Shown here: positions 44,262-54,838 of the stretch, one piece after another
Numbering within the stretch: position 1 is the first letter of the stretch
How the letters are laid out: every line of letters starts with the position of its first letter
DNA from: Aradus depressus
Lineage: Eukaryota > Arthropoda > Insecta > Hemiptera > Aradidae
Reading direction: 5' to 3'
Length of the DNA: 64,000 bases
NCBI GenBank assembly: GCA_963662175.1
Contig: OY759221.1
Span: 35,524,045 to 35,588,044 of the forward strand
The notes under the pieces: model-generated
What the model was told of the DNA's origin: nothing
Database searches by the model: none
Seen by the model: the letters and a program-made list of their open reading frames with translations, nothing else
Translations under genes and position numbers: made by a program

Positions 44262-44560
44262 TTAATATTCTATCTATCTATCGTAGCGCTACAACCCAGT
44301 GACGGGTCCTGGTCTCCTCCACCAACAGCCGCCAATTGTCTCGATCCTGTGCGGCTGCCATCCAGTTCCTGATGCGAAATATGTACTCCATGAATGGGCT
44401 CCATTAGCAGCTTCTTCGGCATATCCTCAGCTTCCATCCTGACGACATGTCCTGCCCATCTTAACCGCCTAATCTTCATGACTTTCAGGACATCTGGTTC
44501 TCTATATAGTTCGTAGAGCTCCTGTTTGTTGCATCTGCGCCATGCATTATAATATTAAAA
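44262..44560 (-). pseudogene. LINE 3' end, same lineage as the 16.6-kb fragment
   Basis: The minus-strand frame reads ELYELYREPDVLKVMKIRRL, then RWAGHVVRMEAEDMPKKLL, matching the C-terminal block of the LINE at 17,460-17,600. The ORF ends near 44,270 and a TAGA/GATA-type tail follows at 44,262-44,285, typical of a LINE 3' end. Everything upstream is lost. Confidence 0.75.
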
Positions 44561-45770
44561 TAGTATAATTTACCATTCTATCTTATAATGAACAATTTGT
44601 CATGGAATCATATACATAAAATCATTTCCTCACAAGATTTTGTTTTTATCGGTATTGTATATTGTCATGTAGTTTATAATAATAATTATTATTCATGAAC
44701 TTAATCTATCGACATCTTAGCTATCAACATCCATATCATCAGATTTTGTCTCATTATTTTCATGATTGTTACGTATAGTTATTGGCCTAGACTCGTCACA
44801 TTCAGTATGCACATTATTTTCTTCGTCGTTAACCATTCTCAGTTTAAATGTGTCAAAAAGAAATTTAATCATTGGCTTAGCCCTCTCTTCTGGAAAATTG
44901 CAATTGAAATCTCAAGCTAAAATCACCATATTTATCGATACAAAGCCCGCCAAGATTCATTATCCCTCCCCTCCGCCCCCCCCCCCCCCAAACCTTCCTA
45001 ATGCCAGTCGGCGGAGTTGGGGAGGGGAGAGTGAAACTTTCGTTGCCATTTCCGTGACGTTACGCTTTTGCCAACTCACTGCCAAAGCGACCAAATCCGC
45101 TCCAAAAATGCCCCTGACGTCAACTCATTACTTTTATATAGTCAGTAATGCCAGTATTAGATACAACGGTTGGTATAAGAAAGTCCTGTAATGACCACAA
45201 GACATATATATTTTTTTAGGGAAATTCTCCAAGAAATTTAGTAATTTATTTTTGTTTCTTGTATTGTCTTTTTCAACTACTTATAACTCAAAATGAGAGG
45301 AAATAAGCTCAGAGGAATATTTGAGACTCCGGGATATGGCCCTCCCAGTGTAGTGGGGGTATTCCTCCTTGTAGGTGGTGATGATGGAAGCCCTTTCAGA
45401 TTTGAAGATTGTGGAAAGAAAGGCATCAAAGCTTTCCAGGAAAGGCTCACGATTCATATGTATACATGACGGGGGGTGCACGTAAAACATAACCCATATG
45501 AGGGCCATATTGTCAATAATTCTAAAGGGCTTAGGTGCAGTCGGTACGTGAGAAATTCATTCTTCTTTTTTATTGTGTAAAAATATATCTGTGTCATTCA
45601 TTGCGCTCACCCTCAACGAATTGAAGTACCAAAATTGATTTTAATGTTGATAATGTATGAAGGGGAAAGGTGTATAATGAAAGCCTTACATGATAAAATA
45701 TTAATAAGTTCCATCCTTACAATGTTTTGGATACACATTCAAAATTTCGAATGTATATTCATTCTAGTAT
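44561..45770. other. unannotated; C-run, MITE-like trace and one unrecognised frame
   Basis: A CCCCTCCGCCCCCC tract lies at about 44,967-44,992. GGTATAAGAAAGTCCTGTAA near 45,172 matches the flank of the inverted-repeat element at 28,080. The minus frame 45,281-45,508 (75 aa) has protein-like composition but no domain I know. Confidence 0.35.
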
Positions 45771-45774
45771 GTAA

Positions 45775-45865
45775 AAACGTCCCGGCTATGTAATCGGTCA
45801 TACATTCGAAGCAGAGTTTTCAACGGAATTTCATGTTTTCCAACTTCTTGATTACAAAAATTTAA
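45775..45865 (+). repeat. block C of the composite repeat
   Basis: CTATGTAATCGGTCATACAT, then GAGTTTTCAACGGAATTTCA. Confidence 0.6.
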
Positions 45866-46248
45866 AAAAAAAAAGCAGGTATGCCTCACCCACATAGGCG
45901 CACGGTTGAACTTCTATTGTCTACATTAACAATGCGAATTAATGGAATAAATAAATATATATATACATTTTATTTTATTTTTATAATGAGTATTAATAAT
46001 TTTAAAATAGGTAAATTTTAGGTTAATACTAAAAGACGGATTAATAATGTTTGAAGAGTCTTCTATATTTGGCAAATTGTTACTAGCAGAAGATGATGAA
46101 GTTGACAGATTATTTTATATTCGAGGGTTCTTCTACTTCCATAGAATTATTTCTAGGAGAGTAATTAAATAATAATAATATGAATTATAACTAATAATTT
46201 TAGTAAAATTAGGTAATGATTTAGAAAATGGTAATAATTAAAATTTTA
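45866..46248. other. unannotated AT-rich sequence
   Basis: May include further exons of the next candidate gene (a serine-rich frame lies on the minus strand near 46,030-46,130), but no joined frame could be shown. Confidence 0.3.
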
Positions 46249-46564
46249 CTAACGATTATTTTGAATAAGACGTTCACGATTTACTTTAATAAGTGGCCGA
46301 TATTCTCGACAACGATCAGCTGTTTTTTTTGTCCCCCTGGGTCGTCCAGAACCTGGCCTAAAACCTTAAAGTTTGAATTGAATTCATTTTGAATAGAAAA
46401 ATTTTAATAAATAATAAATCAATAATTTCAATGAATTTTAATGATTTAAATATATAAATGGAGTGTAATTATTAAAAATTACCTTTATGTTGACTTTCTT
46501 GTTGCTGTATTTGCTTTTGTCTTGCACGGAATTGTCGAACACGTTCTGTTAAAGTTTTTGACAT
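46249..46564 (-). CDS. candidate two-exon gene, 65-aa basic protein with AT-hook-like motif
   Basis: Exon 1 (46,564-46,483) begins at an ATG. A GT donor follows at 46,482-46,481, and an AG acceptor at 46,366-46,365 opens exon 2 (46,364-46,249), which ends in TAG. The intron is 118 bp and the phase is preserved. The product has TERVRQFRARQK early, then GRPRG (AT-hook core), then TADRCREYR. The doubled (T/A)-x-R-x-R-x-(F/Y)-R motif resembles that of element R3. Probably a DNA-binding exon pair from a transposon. I cannot name the family, and splicing is inferred only from consensus sites. Confidence 0.4.
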
Positions 46565-47220
46565 TTTTAATTATTCAACACTAACTCAGAATAAAACTAA
46601 ACGTATTAAATTAATATTGAAACGTATTATTTTAACGCTTAAACAGTTGTAGCACACAAAAGCTGATGCAACGACACCGACCTTCACTCGTAGTTGACTT
46701 GTAGGCATGGGCTACTCATACCCTCTCCTTAGCGTTTCATGTTTGATTTTTTTTGTCGAGGTCATTCCGATGCTCTAGTCTCGTTAAAGAAGTTTCACTT
46801 CAAAAAATTGCTGTTTGTCTGTGAACATGATAACTCCCGATAGAATGAATGTATCGAAACAATATTTATTTGTGTAAAAAGGAGTCTTATCTATCTCTAC
46901 TGAAATTTCAAAAGTGGATGCATGTACTCAAGTGTTAAGCAGCGTTGCCAAGTTGCTTGATAGCTATATTAAGATGGTTTCTCTGTATAAAGATCTGAAT
47001 GGTTAGCATTTTGCAGCATCTTGAGTTTTTAAACATCCCTGTCTTTGTCACTCCATTGAAGTACATCTTCATTAAGTCTACGCAACGTTGCATTAATGTA
47101 TGACAAAGGACGTTCGCTTTACTTTGTTCTATAGCACTGTACTCATGAGAAGAAAAAACTGTGAGTGCGAATATCCACAAGAAATATTATGTGAGTTGAT
47201 AACTGTGTCATCATCAGTGG
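46565..47220. other. unannotated; B trace
   Basis: ATAACTCCCGATAGAATGAA near 46,829 is a B remnant. No gene was seen. Confidence 0.35.
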
Positions 47221-47224
47221 CACT

Positions 47225-47335
47225 TCTATGAATGCACATAAAAGTAGTCGTCATTGAGCCACCGACAATGTACTTACCCAAAACGAATTAATTAACTGTT
47301 CGTTTGCCTTCCAAAACCAGTCGACCGTAAATGTT
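47225..47335 (-). repeat. block D (reverse)
   Basis: CCACCGACAATGTACTTACC, then CCTTCCAAAACCAGTCGACC. Confidence 0.65.
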
Positions 47336-47383
47336 AATAAATACAGTAGATAAATTGTATAATTTATTAGAAATTATATTCAC

Positions 47384-47420
47384 GACGGAATTTCGGATCG
47401 TTATTACGTCCCTTCATCAG
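47384..47420 (-). ncRNA. hammerhead-like core
   Basis: Minus strand: CTGATGA (47,420-47,414), a GGGAC...GATCC stem, GAAA (47,394-47,391), TTCC, then GTC (47,386-47,384), a canonical cleavage triplet. Stem III is minimal (A-U and a U-G pair). Stem I is not evident. Confidence 0.4.
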
Positions 47421-47629
47421 GTCACAATGTGTAAATATAGAAAAAAGAAAGAATACAAGATAAATTACTCACTTTCTTGTAAAACATACTCATATATAGC
47501 TTGTCTGTCTCCTAAATGAGGCCAGATAAATAAGTTTTCGTCTTTTATAAAGAAATGTAACAAAAATATACACATACATTTTTTTTTTGTCTTTTATTTA
47601 TAAAGATGCAATAAATAAAACTGAATAGT

Positions 47630-47830
47630 TCCAGGGAGGACGGTTCATTTCAAAAACCCTAATAACTGCTGACGTATGGAATGTATCGATACAACATTGA
47701 TCACAATTGTCATGAAGCGTCTTCATGTAGATCAACTATTGAATCTTAGCGCTAAGAGTCGACTAGTTTTGGAGGGGGAACGAACAGTTAATTGATTCAT
47801 TCCATTCACTGATGACTTTTTTTTAAAGAT
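47630..47830 (+). repeat. composite repeat B and D
   Basis: AAAACCCTAATAACTGCTGA, GAATGTATCGATACAACATT, then GTCGACTAGTTTTGGAGGGG and CATTCACTGATGAC. Confidence 0.65.
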
Positions 47831-48224
47831 ATCTCTATTGGCCTAGCATGAGTACCTACTTGAATATATGTATTTTGGGGAGGGGGTAAATGAAGAAACT
47901 CGGAAATGAATACAATGGAACTTTTTGATGAAAGAAATTCTGACAGTTAAAACTTTTAATGAATAAAGTCTTTTTTGCCTCTGAATTGATGGGAGTTTAA
48001 TTGTTTAAGTATATCCAATTAAAATCCACTCAGCTTTAATTCTATAATTATTTTTCTAATATTAAAATTTCTCACTTGCATAAGCTGAACGTTTATAGTT
48101 ATTATATCCCCAGCTGTATGAAGATAAATAATCTGTGAAAAATTCGATGTCGACTTTTCACCGGAATTAATAATGTTTCCCGAGTCTGTATACAAAATTA
48201 AATAATAATAATAATAATGTATAT
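47831..48224. other. unannotated AT-rich sequence
   Basis: An AAT microsatellite lies near 48,200. Nothing else was recognised. Confidence 0.35.
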
Positions 48225-48355
48225 CTGTGAACATGATAACTCCCGATAGAATAAATTTATTGAAATGAAAATTTTCCACCCGAATCGGCCAAAGGAGGGA
48301 GAGGACTGACGGGAAAACGCTAACTGAAAAACCATAACTGTGGATATAAGGAATA
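48225..48355 (+). repeat. block B remnant
   Basis: GATAACTCCCGATAGAATAA, CCGAATCGGCCAAAGG. Confidence 0.6.
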
Positions 48356-48366
48356 GAAGAAATTTT

Positions 48367-48430
48367 AGTTAGTGACTATGATTCATGCCCAGCCTTTAAC
48401 TACAAAGTCATATCGCTTACTGCAGGAGCA
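48367..48430 (-). mobile_element. SINE S1, 3' fragment
   Basis: TTCATGCCCAGCCTTTAACT to CTTACTGCAGGAGC. Heavily substituted. Confidence 0.7.
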
Positions 48431-48904
48431 TATTTAATTATCAAAAATAAGAAAAAATTGAAATTTGTAATTTGGGTCCACATGTGCTAACATATTACGA
48501 TTAGATTTTGGCCGAAATCCGACGAAAATTGAGACCATTTTACAAGAAACCGCTTATTTTTATGATATAATTAAAAATATTTCAAAGTAAAAGTTGTAGA
48601 AAACAGTAAAACCCATATTTTATATGCAATGCATTTTTTCTCAGGTCGTCCGGTTTTTGAGATACATGCCGAAAATCGTCCTGAAATGTAGATTTGAAAC
48701 ATATTTTTTTAAATGTTTCCTTGATTTATCCGAAAACGGTTGGTCCTATCGAAATAGTGATTCTTATCAAATCGAAATAGTGATTCTTTTTTTATCAAAT
48801 TTCCAATCGCAAATAGGTCTTCAGATTCGAGAATCAATATGACAAAAATATAGCGCTTCAAACAATGAAAAATAAATTTTCTTAGGAGCAATTTAGTTAA
48901 ATAT
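48431..48904. other. old dispersed repeat, no gene
   Basis: GGTCGTCCGGTTTTTGAGAT near 48,644 pairs with the inverted copy at 24,550-24,590. The short frames here are unsupported. Confidence 0.4.
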
Positions 48905-49078
48905 TGTCTCATGCCCGGCCTTTAACAACAAAGTCATATCGCCTACTATCAGAGCGTTTCTTCGTCGATCTGGTTAACGAGTATATTGTACATGTTCAAG
49001 ACGATAGTTTTACCTCTCATCCGACGGACACGACGTTTTTTCACCTCTGAACCCGCGAACTTGAGCTCAGCTTATGCT
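48905..49078 (-). mobile_element. SINE S1, degenerate
   Basis: CTCATGCCCGGCCTTTAAC, CATATCGCCTACTATCAGAG, then CATCCGACGGACACGACG and ACTTGAGCTCAGC. About 100 bp of the body is missing. Confidence 0.75.
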
Positions 49079-49244
49079 CATTTATAGCTTTGTACAGATT
49101 TAACAAAATTATTATAATGTTTATTTCATTTTATATTTTTAATAATTATTTTATTTATGTCAGTATAAAAAGATCGCAATATGAACACAATGAAGTCAAG
49201 AGAAACATTGGAGTTCCTGGAATGCACTCATCTTAATAAAAAAC

Positions 49245-49740
49245 GCGTACGCCTGGCGATACAGAAGTAACAGTGGGAAACATTTAGAAAAAAAGTGAGA
49301 TTAACTTTAATAGATATCTAGGAATTTATTTAGGCAGACGTTTAACTTGGACAACTGACATTAAACTGAAACGCACAGATCTCAAAAGAAGATTTGGACG
49401 ACTGAAATCAATCATCGGACGACGATCGACATTATCGCTTGAAAACAAACTTCACATATACAACACTATACTATAACCCATCTGGACTTAAGGCATCGAG
49501 ATATGTGGATCAGCCAAAAAATCATAAACATCTCATTTGTAACCTCTGTTATCAAGATACGCTATCAAATTTTTCACGAGAAACTCCATCATCACGCCAA
49601 TCCACTTATGTAAGAATTATCTACAAACACTCTCCCCACAAATCCATCACGACGCCTCAAGCGGATATGGCAGAGGGACCTGCTCCACGACTAGCTCCTC
49701 TTCGGTCACGTACCTCAGCAGTACAGCCACGCACTTGACA
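49245..49740 (+). pseudogene. Jockey-type LINE ORF2 C-terminal fragment
   Basis: A decayed frame reads YLGIYLGRRLTW, then KLKRTDLKRRFGRLKSIIGR, then STLSLENKLHIYNTIL. This is the conserved run after the catalytic box in Jockey elements. Frameshifts follow, and GIEIWGSAKK can still be read in another frame. The open 99-codon frame at 49,439-49,738 is a shadow of this. Confidence 0.7.
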
Positions 49741-50434
49741 CTGCACTAGTTATCGCAATTGCTAATGGCAAATGTTATGCCGTTATAAATATATAAATAC
49801 ATTAAAAAAAAAAAAAAAAATTATTAATCGTCAGTGTACAAAGAAGAAGAAAAATGGCTTAAAAAAATTTTAAAATAGGTATGTAGGTACCTACCTACTT
49901 TACAGATTCTACTCTTGAGCTGCTAAAGACTCAAACATATGAATAAAAATATGCGAAAAAGTTTTATATAGGCAAAAATATGTATTTTTAGCTATATATG
50001 CAAAATAAAAGTAGCTTAAATTGATTCTATATGGGCCAAAACGTAAAGACAATGTTTAAACAGGATACTGAAGTTAATAGAAAAAAATATGTAATCACAA
50101 GTTTGGAAATGTTAATGTTAATATTGTAAAGTAATGGTCACTGACTCAATTGTATAGGGGTGAACCCTTTGAACAATAAAAAATATTATTATTATTAATA
50201 ATAATACAAGTCCTGTGAGTACAAATTGTAGAAAGACAGAGGGGGGAAAGGAGAATAAAGAATTGCTCCTTTCAACACTTTTACAAGTTTCACTTCCACC
50301 ACAAAGAAATAAATTCCCACCGTCTCAGTTGTGTCTTCTGGGTGAATTTGTAGTACCTCTCATCAGTCCCAAAATTTTCCCTCGAACAAAGAGGAACCCC
50401 TTCTTCTTTCTGTTTATCAGAAAAATTTACCTCT
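49741..50434. other. unannotated
   Basis: An A-run at 49,804-49,819 and TTA microsatellite near 50,188. No gene was recognised. Confidence 0.35.
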
Positions 50435-50437
50435 TTT

Positions 50438-50468
<31 letters not shown>

Positions 50469-50472
50469 CTTT
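50435..50472 (+). repeat. poly-T run
   Basis: About 35 thymines, with C-, G- and A-runs nearby (50,520-50,640). Confidence 0.85.
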
Positions 50473-51022
50473 TCGAAGGAAGAAGAAGAAATTTAAGTCA
50501 TGGGGGCTGAGGTTGGTCTTACTAATGACCTCGGGGGGAGGGGGAGACCCTATAAGACTCAGCCCCCCCCCCCCTCCTTCCGAAACCCAAAGGATTTTTC
50601 CGCTTTCACGAACCTCAAAAAGAAAAAAAAAAGAAATGTAGAAAAAGGGTTCTTCAAAGACGACCCGGGGATAGGGGATGTCTCCAGAAGAGAGAGAGAG
50701 GTCTGGGCTTGAGCTGAACTTCACATATAATGGAGACCATGTAATACAACATGATGAACTGGGGAGGGTAACTCCTTGAAGTAGAACGGTATATTACATA
50801 TTTTCGAAAATTTAAATTCATATAAGTAACTTTACCCCCTTCGTCTCAAAATCATTTCATACTGACATTACTGGGTATGAGAAAGTAATGAGTTGGCTTG
50901 AGCGATATTTTTTTGTTTCACTGTTCAGTATAATCCTGAGAATGACTTTCTTAAAATCAGTCATCATCAATTTGTCATATAATTTATTTTTTTCTTAATT
51001 TTTTTAAATTTTTCACAAAAAC
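50473..51022. other. low-complexity homopolymer-rich stretch
   Basis: The open frame on the minus strand (50,290-50,724) is carried by homopolymer runs and is not believed. CAAAATCATTTCATACTGAC near 50,846 matches the MITE-like family. Confidence 0.45.
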
Positions 51023-51033
51023 AACCAGAAATT

Positions 51034-51340
51034 AGGTTAGGTTAGGTTTTATGACTCATGCCCTCTTTCGTCACTCTGGTGCACATGAGCCCGACTCTAC
51101 TGTGGGAGTCCTAAATTTTGCCTACCCTAAATTTTTATTCACCTAGGGTAGGGGTTTTTAACGAGTACCTGACATCGTACAGGCTCGGGACCATCGCTTA
51201 ACGTCCCATCCGAAGGACGGCGTGCTTAAGTTTGTTTTACCTCCCAGATAAAATAAACTAAGGGCCTCGGTCGGGTTACGAACCCACGACCTTGTGCTCA
51301 GAAGTCAAGCACGCATACCACTGAGCTACCGGCGCCCTCG
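51034..51340 (-). mobile_element. SINE S1, full ends, internal deletion
   Basis: Tail TAGGTTAGGTTAGG, head GGCGCCCTC. About 45 bp is missing next to the tail. Target duplication aaccagaa(a/t)tt at 51,023-51,033 and 51,341-51,351 with one mismatch. Confidence 0.9.
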
Positions 51341-51411
51341 AACCAGAATTTAAAATTATTTTATAATTAGTTGCTAGGCGATATAATTTAAATAATATTT
51401 TGAAGCATCCT

Positions 51412-51620
51412 TACTTAAGCACGCCGTCCTTCGGATGAGACGTTAGGCGATGGTCCCGAGCTTGTACGATGTCAGTGCCCTGCTCTAGATGAATAAAAAT
51501 TAAGGGGTAGCCAAAATTTAGGACTCCCACAGTAGAGTCGGGCTCATGTCCACCAGAGTGACGATAGTAGGCGATATGACCTCGTAGTTAAAGCCCGGGC
51601 ATGAGTCATAAAACCTAACC
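51412..51620 (+). mobile_element. SINE S1, 5'-truncated with exact duplication
   Basis: Begins at ACTTAAGCACGCC and ends AAACCTAACC. ttgaagcatcct is repeated exactly at 51,400-51,411 and 51,621-51,632. Confidence 0.92.
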
Positions 51621-51632
51621 TTGAAGCATCCT

Positions 51633-52199
51633 GTACTAAAGGGTGAAAATAAATATTTTAAATAAAATATATCAATAAAATGGAAATAATAATAATTAAT
51701 TGGATAAAATAGGTTTTGTTGAAATAGAATATTCTAAAGAAGGTAGACTGATGTGCTGTGGAATAGGAAACAAAACGAGGTAGGAGGAGGGGGGGTAGCT
51801 TCTGTTTTTAATATCTGGATTTGTTCCGAAAGTTTTTCGCCCCGTTTGGCCCATATACCTACTCTGTTGATTCACATCTATGCCTTCATTTCTTACTTTG
51901 ATATTCATCTTCTCTCTTGTTTATTCTTTTTCTTAAAGAATATTTTTAAAAAAACTTTCTTAGGGGATTTTAATAAATAAGAAAGAATTCATATATTAAG
52001 AAGTTTCTGTTTATGTTTATTAAAACTGCAGATTTGCAGTTATAACAGTTGTCATTTTAGGCAGACGGGGCTTAGCAAACGTCGGTTTGGGAAGTTTCAG
52101 TTTTGATTTTATTTGCGCTGTTTATATTTGAAGCATTGATGGTCATTAGAAGTATGAATTAAAGCTTTTGAATTAAAGCTATGAAATATGACTTTTGTG
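51633..52199. other. unannotated
   Basis: Short frames at 51,696-51,980 without domains. No repeat family was recognised. Confidence 0.35.
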
Positions 52200-52450
52200 A
52201 CACGATCCCCTGCTTTCCTTCCATCGATTCAGCTAAAAATTGATAAATGACGTCCTTATGTGGTTTCAAATTCATATATGAAATTTTGTGTTGATACATT
52301 AATTCTATCGGCAGTTATTAGAGTTTCTGTCTTAAACCTTCCCCATAACCCCTCTTTTCCTAAATTTCTTGTTGTTGCATTCAATATATCGGGAGTTATT
52401 GTGTTCACTGCACAGAGAGACATAATTTTTGTTTTTTGAAGTGAAAACTT
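52200..52450 (-). repeat. composite repeat, two B units
   Basis: ATGAAATTTTGTGTTGATAC, TCTATCGGCAGTTATTAGAG and ATATCGGGAGTTATTGTG. Confidence 0.7.
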
Positions 52451-52949
52451 CTTTAGCACCGTTGTTATTTGAAACTCGATGAAACGAAAAATATATATAT
52501 ATATAACAGTTGTTTTATTTAGTCATCTGTTTGAATTACTAACATAAGGACTTCTTGTAACTGAAAGTGAAGAGAAAAAAAGTTGCCAATAATGCTTCTT
52601 CTCTAGTCTTGCGACACAAAAAGATAATCATGAAAAATTCCATCCCCTCCTCTCCCTCCAAAAAGTTTGGAATTGTGAATTCTTTTAGCCTTTTAAGAAC
52701 TTATTAAGGAAACATTTATTTCATACTTCAGTTACCATAAGCCACTCGTGTCATTTGTTGAAATTAAAAACATGGAGTTTGAATAATAAAATATAAAATA
52801 ATTTTTAAAATTGGTACCAATATTATAATAAATAAACTCTATAATTATCCCACTCCTGATACTGCATTCGTCTCGTTCTCTCACAGTTCCGTTGTCTGAA
52901 GGTTTCACTTCTATCGCGTGTGAACTGCACACATGTTTTTTCATATTTG
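52451..52949. other. unannotated
   Basis: AT-rich with a TA run near 52,491. Nothing was recognised. Confidence 0.35.
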
Positions 52950-53035
52950 GATTCTGATGTTCGGAAAACATGAAATTCCATTGAAATTCGGACCGATTTC
53001 ATAACTTCCCCTATTCTTCGTATAGGCGGGGAAGT
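52950..53035 (-). repeat. block C (reverse)
   Basis: CGGAAAACATGAAATTCCAT, ATAACTTCCCCTATTCTTCG, GGCGGGGAAGT. Confidence 0.65.
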
Positions 53036-53364
53036 AAAAAATAAATAAATTTAATGCAAATTTTTGTGATAAAAACTGCATTTGGAAGAGCGGGTAAAGT
53101 GGAAGAGAGGGTGGAATTTCATTGAATGCAGGGAAGGGAGCTGCAGACAGAGCTCATGAAAAGCACCTGGAGCCTTGCCGCCAGTTTGCCGCCCGGGTTA
53201 TTACCAGACAATGTTTATTTATTTGCAGCAAAGCACTCTGGCGGCAAGCCAACTACAGGTGGTGATAGATGGTCGGCTATTGCACCGCCTCCAACTAAAC
53301 AGAAAAACATTTACATAAATGAAACTGAAAAAAACAACTCTCTCTCTCTTTCGAAATTTTTTAA

Positions 53365-53455
53365 TTCCCCATCTATACGAAGTATAGGGGAAGTTATGTA
53401 ATCGGTCAGAAATTCAAAGTCGAGTTTTCACCGAAATTTCGTATTTTCCAAGTCC
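53365..53455 (+). repeat. block C (forward)
   Basis: TTCCCCATCTATACGAAGTA, GGGGAAGTTATGTAATCGGT, GAGTTTTCACCGAAATTTCG. Inverted relative to 52,950-53,035, about 330 bp apart. Confidence 0.65.
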
Positions 53456-53929
53456 ATGAGGGAGAGTCTATGCAAAAGTGGTTGGCAAAAGAAAGTCCTG
53501 TAATTTTTCTAATTTATATTTATCCAATATATAAATATTTAATATTTTAATATTGTTGATTATGATAATAATTTCCTACGACTTCTACGACTACCTGAAA
53601 GTGAAAATTATCAATGTACGACTTTGAGAAAAAATAAATAATGGATTAGATAATAAAATAATAAATAAATTAAATATAGGAGATAAAAAAAATAAAGCTG
53701 TATTTGTAAACGGACAAACAATAAGGAACAGTTAGTTAACGAAGAAAATGTTATATGTGACAGTAAGATGTGGGACAAGATTTTTCATATAAATAAAATA
53801 CGTTCTCTTCGCAATGTTTTATTTTTAACTGGTTTTCATCGTCAGTGGCACATCTATTATTGAATAATTGTACAATATAAATAAGGAAAAGTATAAAATC
53901 TTAAAGAGTAGAAGGGAAATGGGGACTCT
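53456..53929. other. unannotated AT-rich sequence
   Basis: CACTGACGATGAAAACCAG on the minus strand near 53,835 recalls a hammerhead core but lacks stem II and GAAAC. Confidence 0.3.
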
Positions 53930-54650
53930 GGCGCAGTTGCCCCACATGACCTTTGACCCCACGGGGTCACGTGACCCATCACTCCCCACCACCACCCTCC
54001 CCCTCCACGCTCCGAATCACCCACCATCGTACATCCCCAGCTCAATAAGTTTCCGCTCTCCCTCTAAACCCCAATAAGTTTACACTCTCCCTCTAAACCT
54101 CAATAAGTTTACACTCTCCCTCTAAAACTCAATAAGTTTCCACTCTCCCTCTTAACCTTAATAAGTTTCCACTCTCCCTCTAAACCCCAATAAGTTTCCA
54201 CTCTCCCTCTAAACCTCAATAAGTTTCCGCTCTCCCTCTAAACCTCAATAAGCCCCCCCCCTAATTTTTTTTTTGGACCAGTTGCTCCTCATGACCTTTG
54301 ACCCCACGTAACCCATCACCCCCACCACTCCCCCCCCCCCCTCCTCGCTCCGAATCACTCACTATCGTATATCTCCAGCTCAATAAGTTTCCGCTCTCCC
54401 TCAAAACAATACTTTTCATTTTTATCCCACCCATTTAGCGTGTTTTATTCAGTAATTTTTTTAAATATTGAATTTTTCTATAGTTTTATAAAAGATATAT
54501 GTTGTTAACAAGAGTCAGCGATGGTTTGGCTAGGCTATCTTCGGGTACGCTCGGCTATCATCGGGTACGTTCGGCTATCATCTGCTTCCTTCAAGTGCCA
54601 CCATTGTACATCCCCAGCTCAATAAGTTTCCGCTCTCCCTCTCTACCCCA
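53930..54650 (+). repeat. 29-bp tandem repeat with duplicated flanks
   Basis: About seven 29-bp units (AATAAGTTTCCACTCTCCCT plus CTAAAC..) at 54,040-54,255. The leader (CATGACCTTTGACCCCACG to CTCAATAAG) is repeated at 54,275-54,405, and its end again at 54,596-54,650, so the whole block was duplicated. Confidence 0.85.
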
Positions 54651-54760
54651 CCCCTCTTTCATTTTATTTATCTAATTAGTCCACTAGCGCTTCCAAGCGT
54701 CTAGAAATCGAATTATTATTGATATTAAAACAATTAGGTGTGACTTCTTAAGAAAAAAAA
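54651..54760. other. spacer, nothing recognised
   Basis: No feature was seen. Confidence 0.4.
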
Positions 54761-54838
54761 AACATACTTGACGGGATTCGAACTCACCACCTTCCGTATA
54801 GGAGGTTGGCTTGCTAACCCCTCGTCTATCGTGGCATA
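54761..54838 (-). repeat. tRNA-like sequence (SINE head or tRNA pseudogene)
   Basis: The minus strand reads GCCACGATAGACGAGG, then GTGAGTTCGAATCCCGTC, which contains a consensus B box. The A box is poor and no clean acceptor stem forms. A T-rich run follows downstream. Unlike S1 and S2 in sequence. Confidence 0.45.

Noticed and set aside
44766..45191. 141-aa ORF on the plus strand
   Set aside because: Contains a poly-proline stretch from a C-run and otherwise has no recognisable features or repeat copies.
50290..50724. 144-aa ORF on the minus strand
   Set aside because: It consists largely of homopolymer-derived Lys/Phe/Gly/Pro runs with no domain, and the run lengths may be unreliable.
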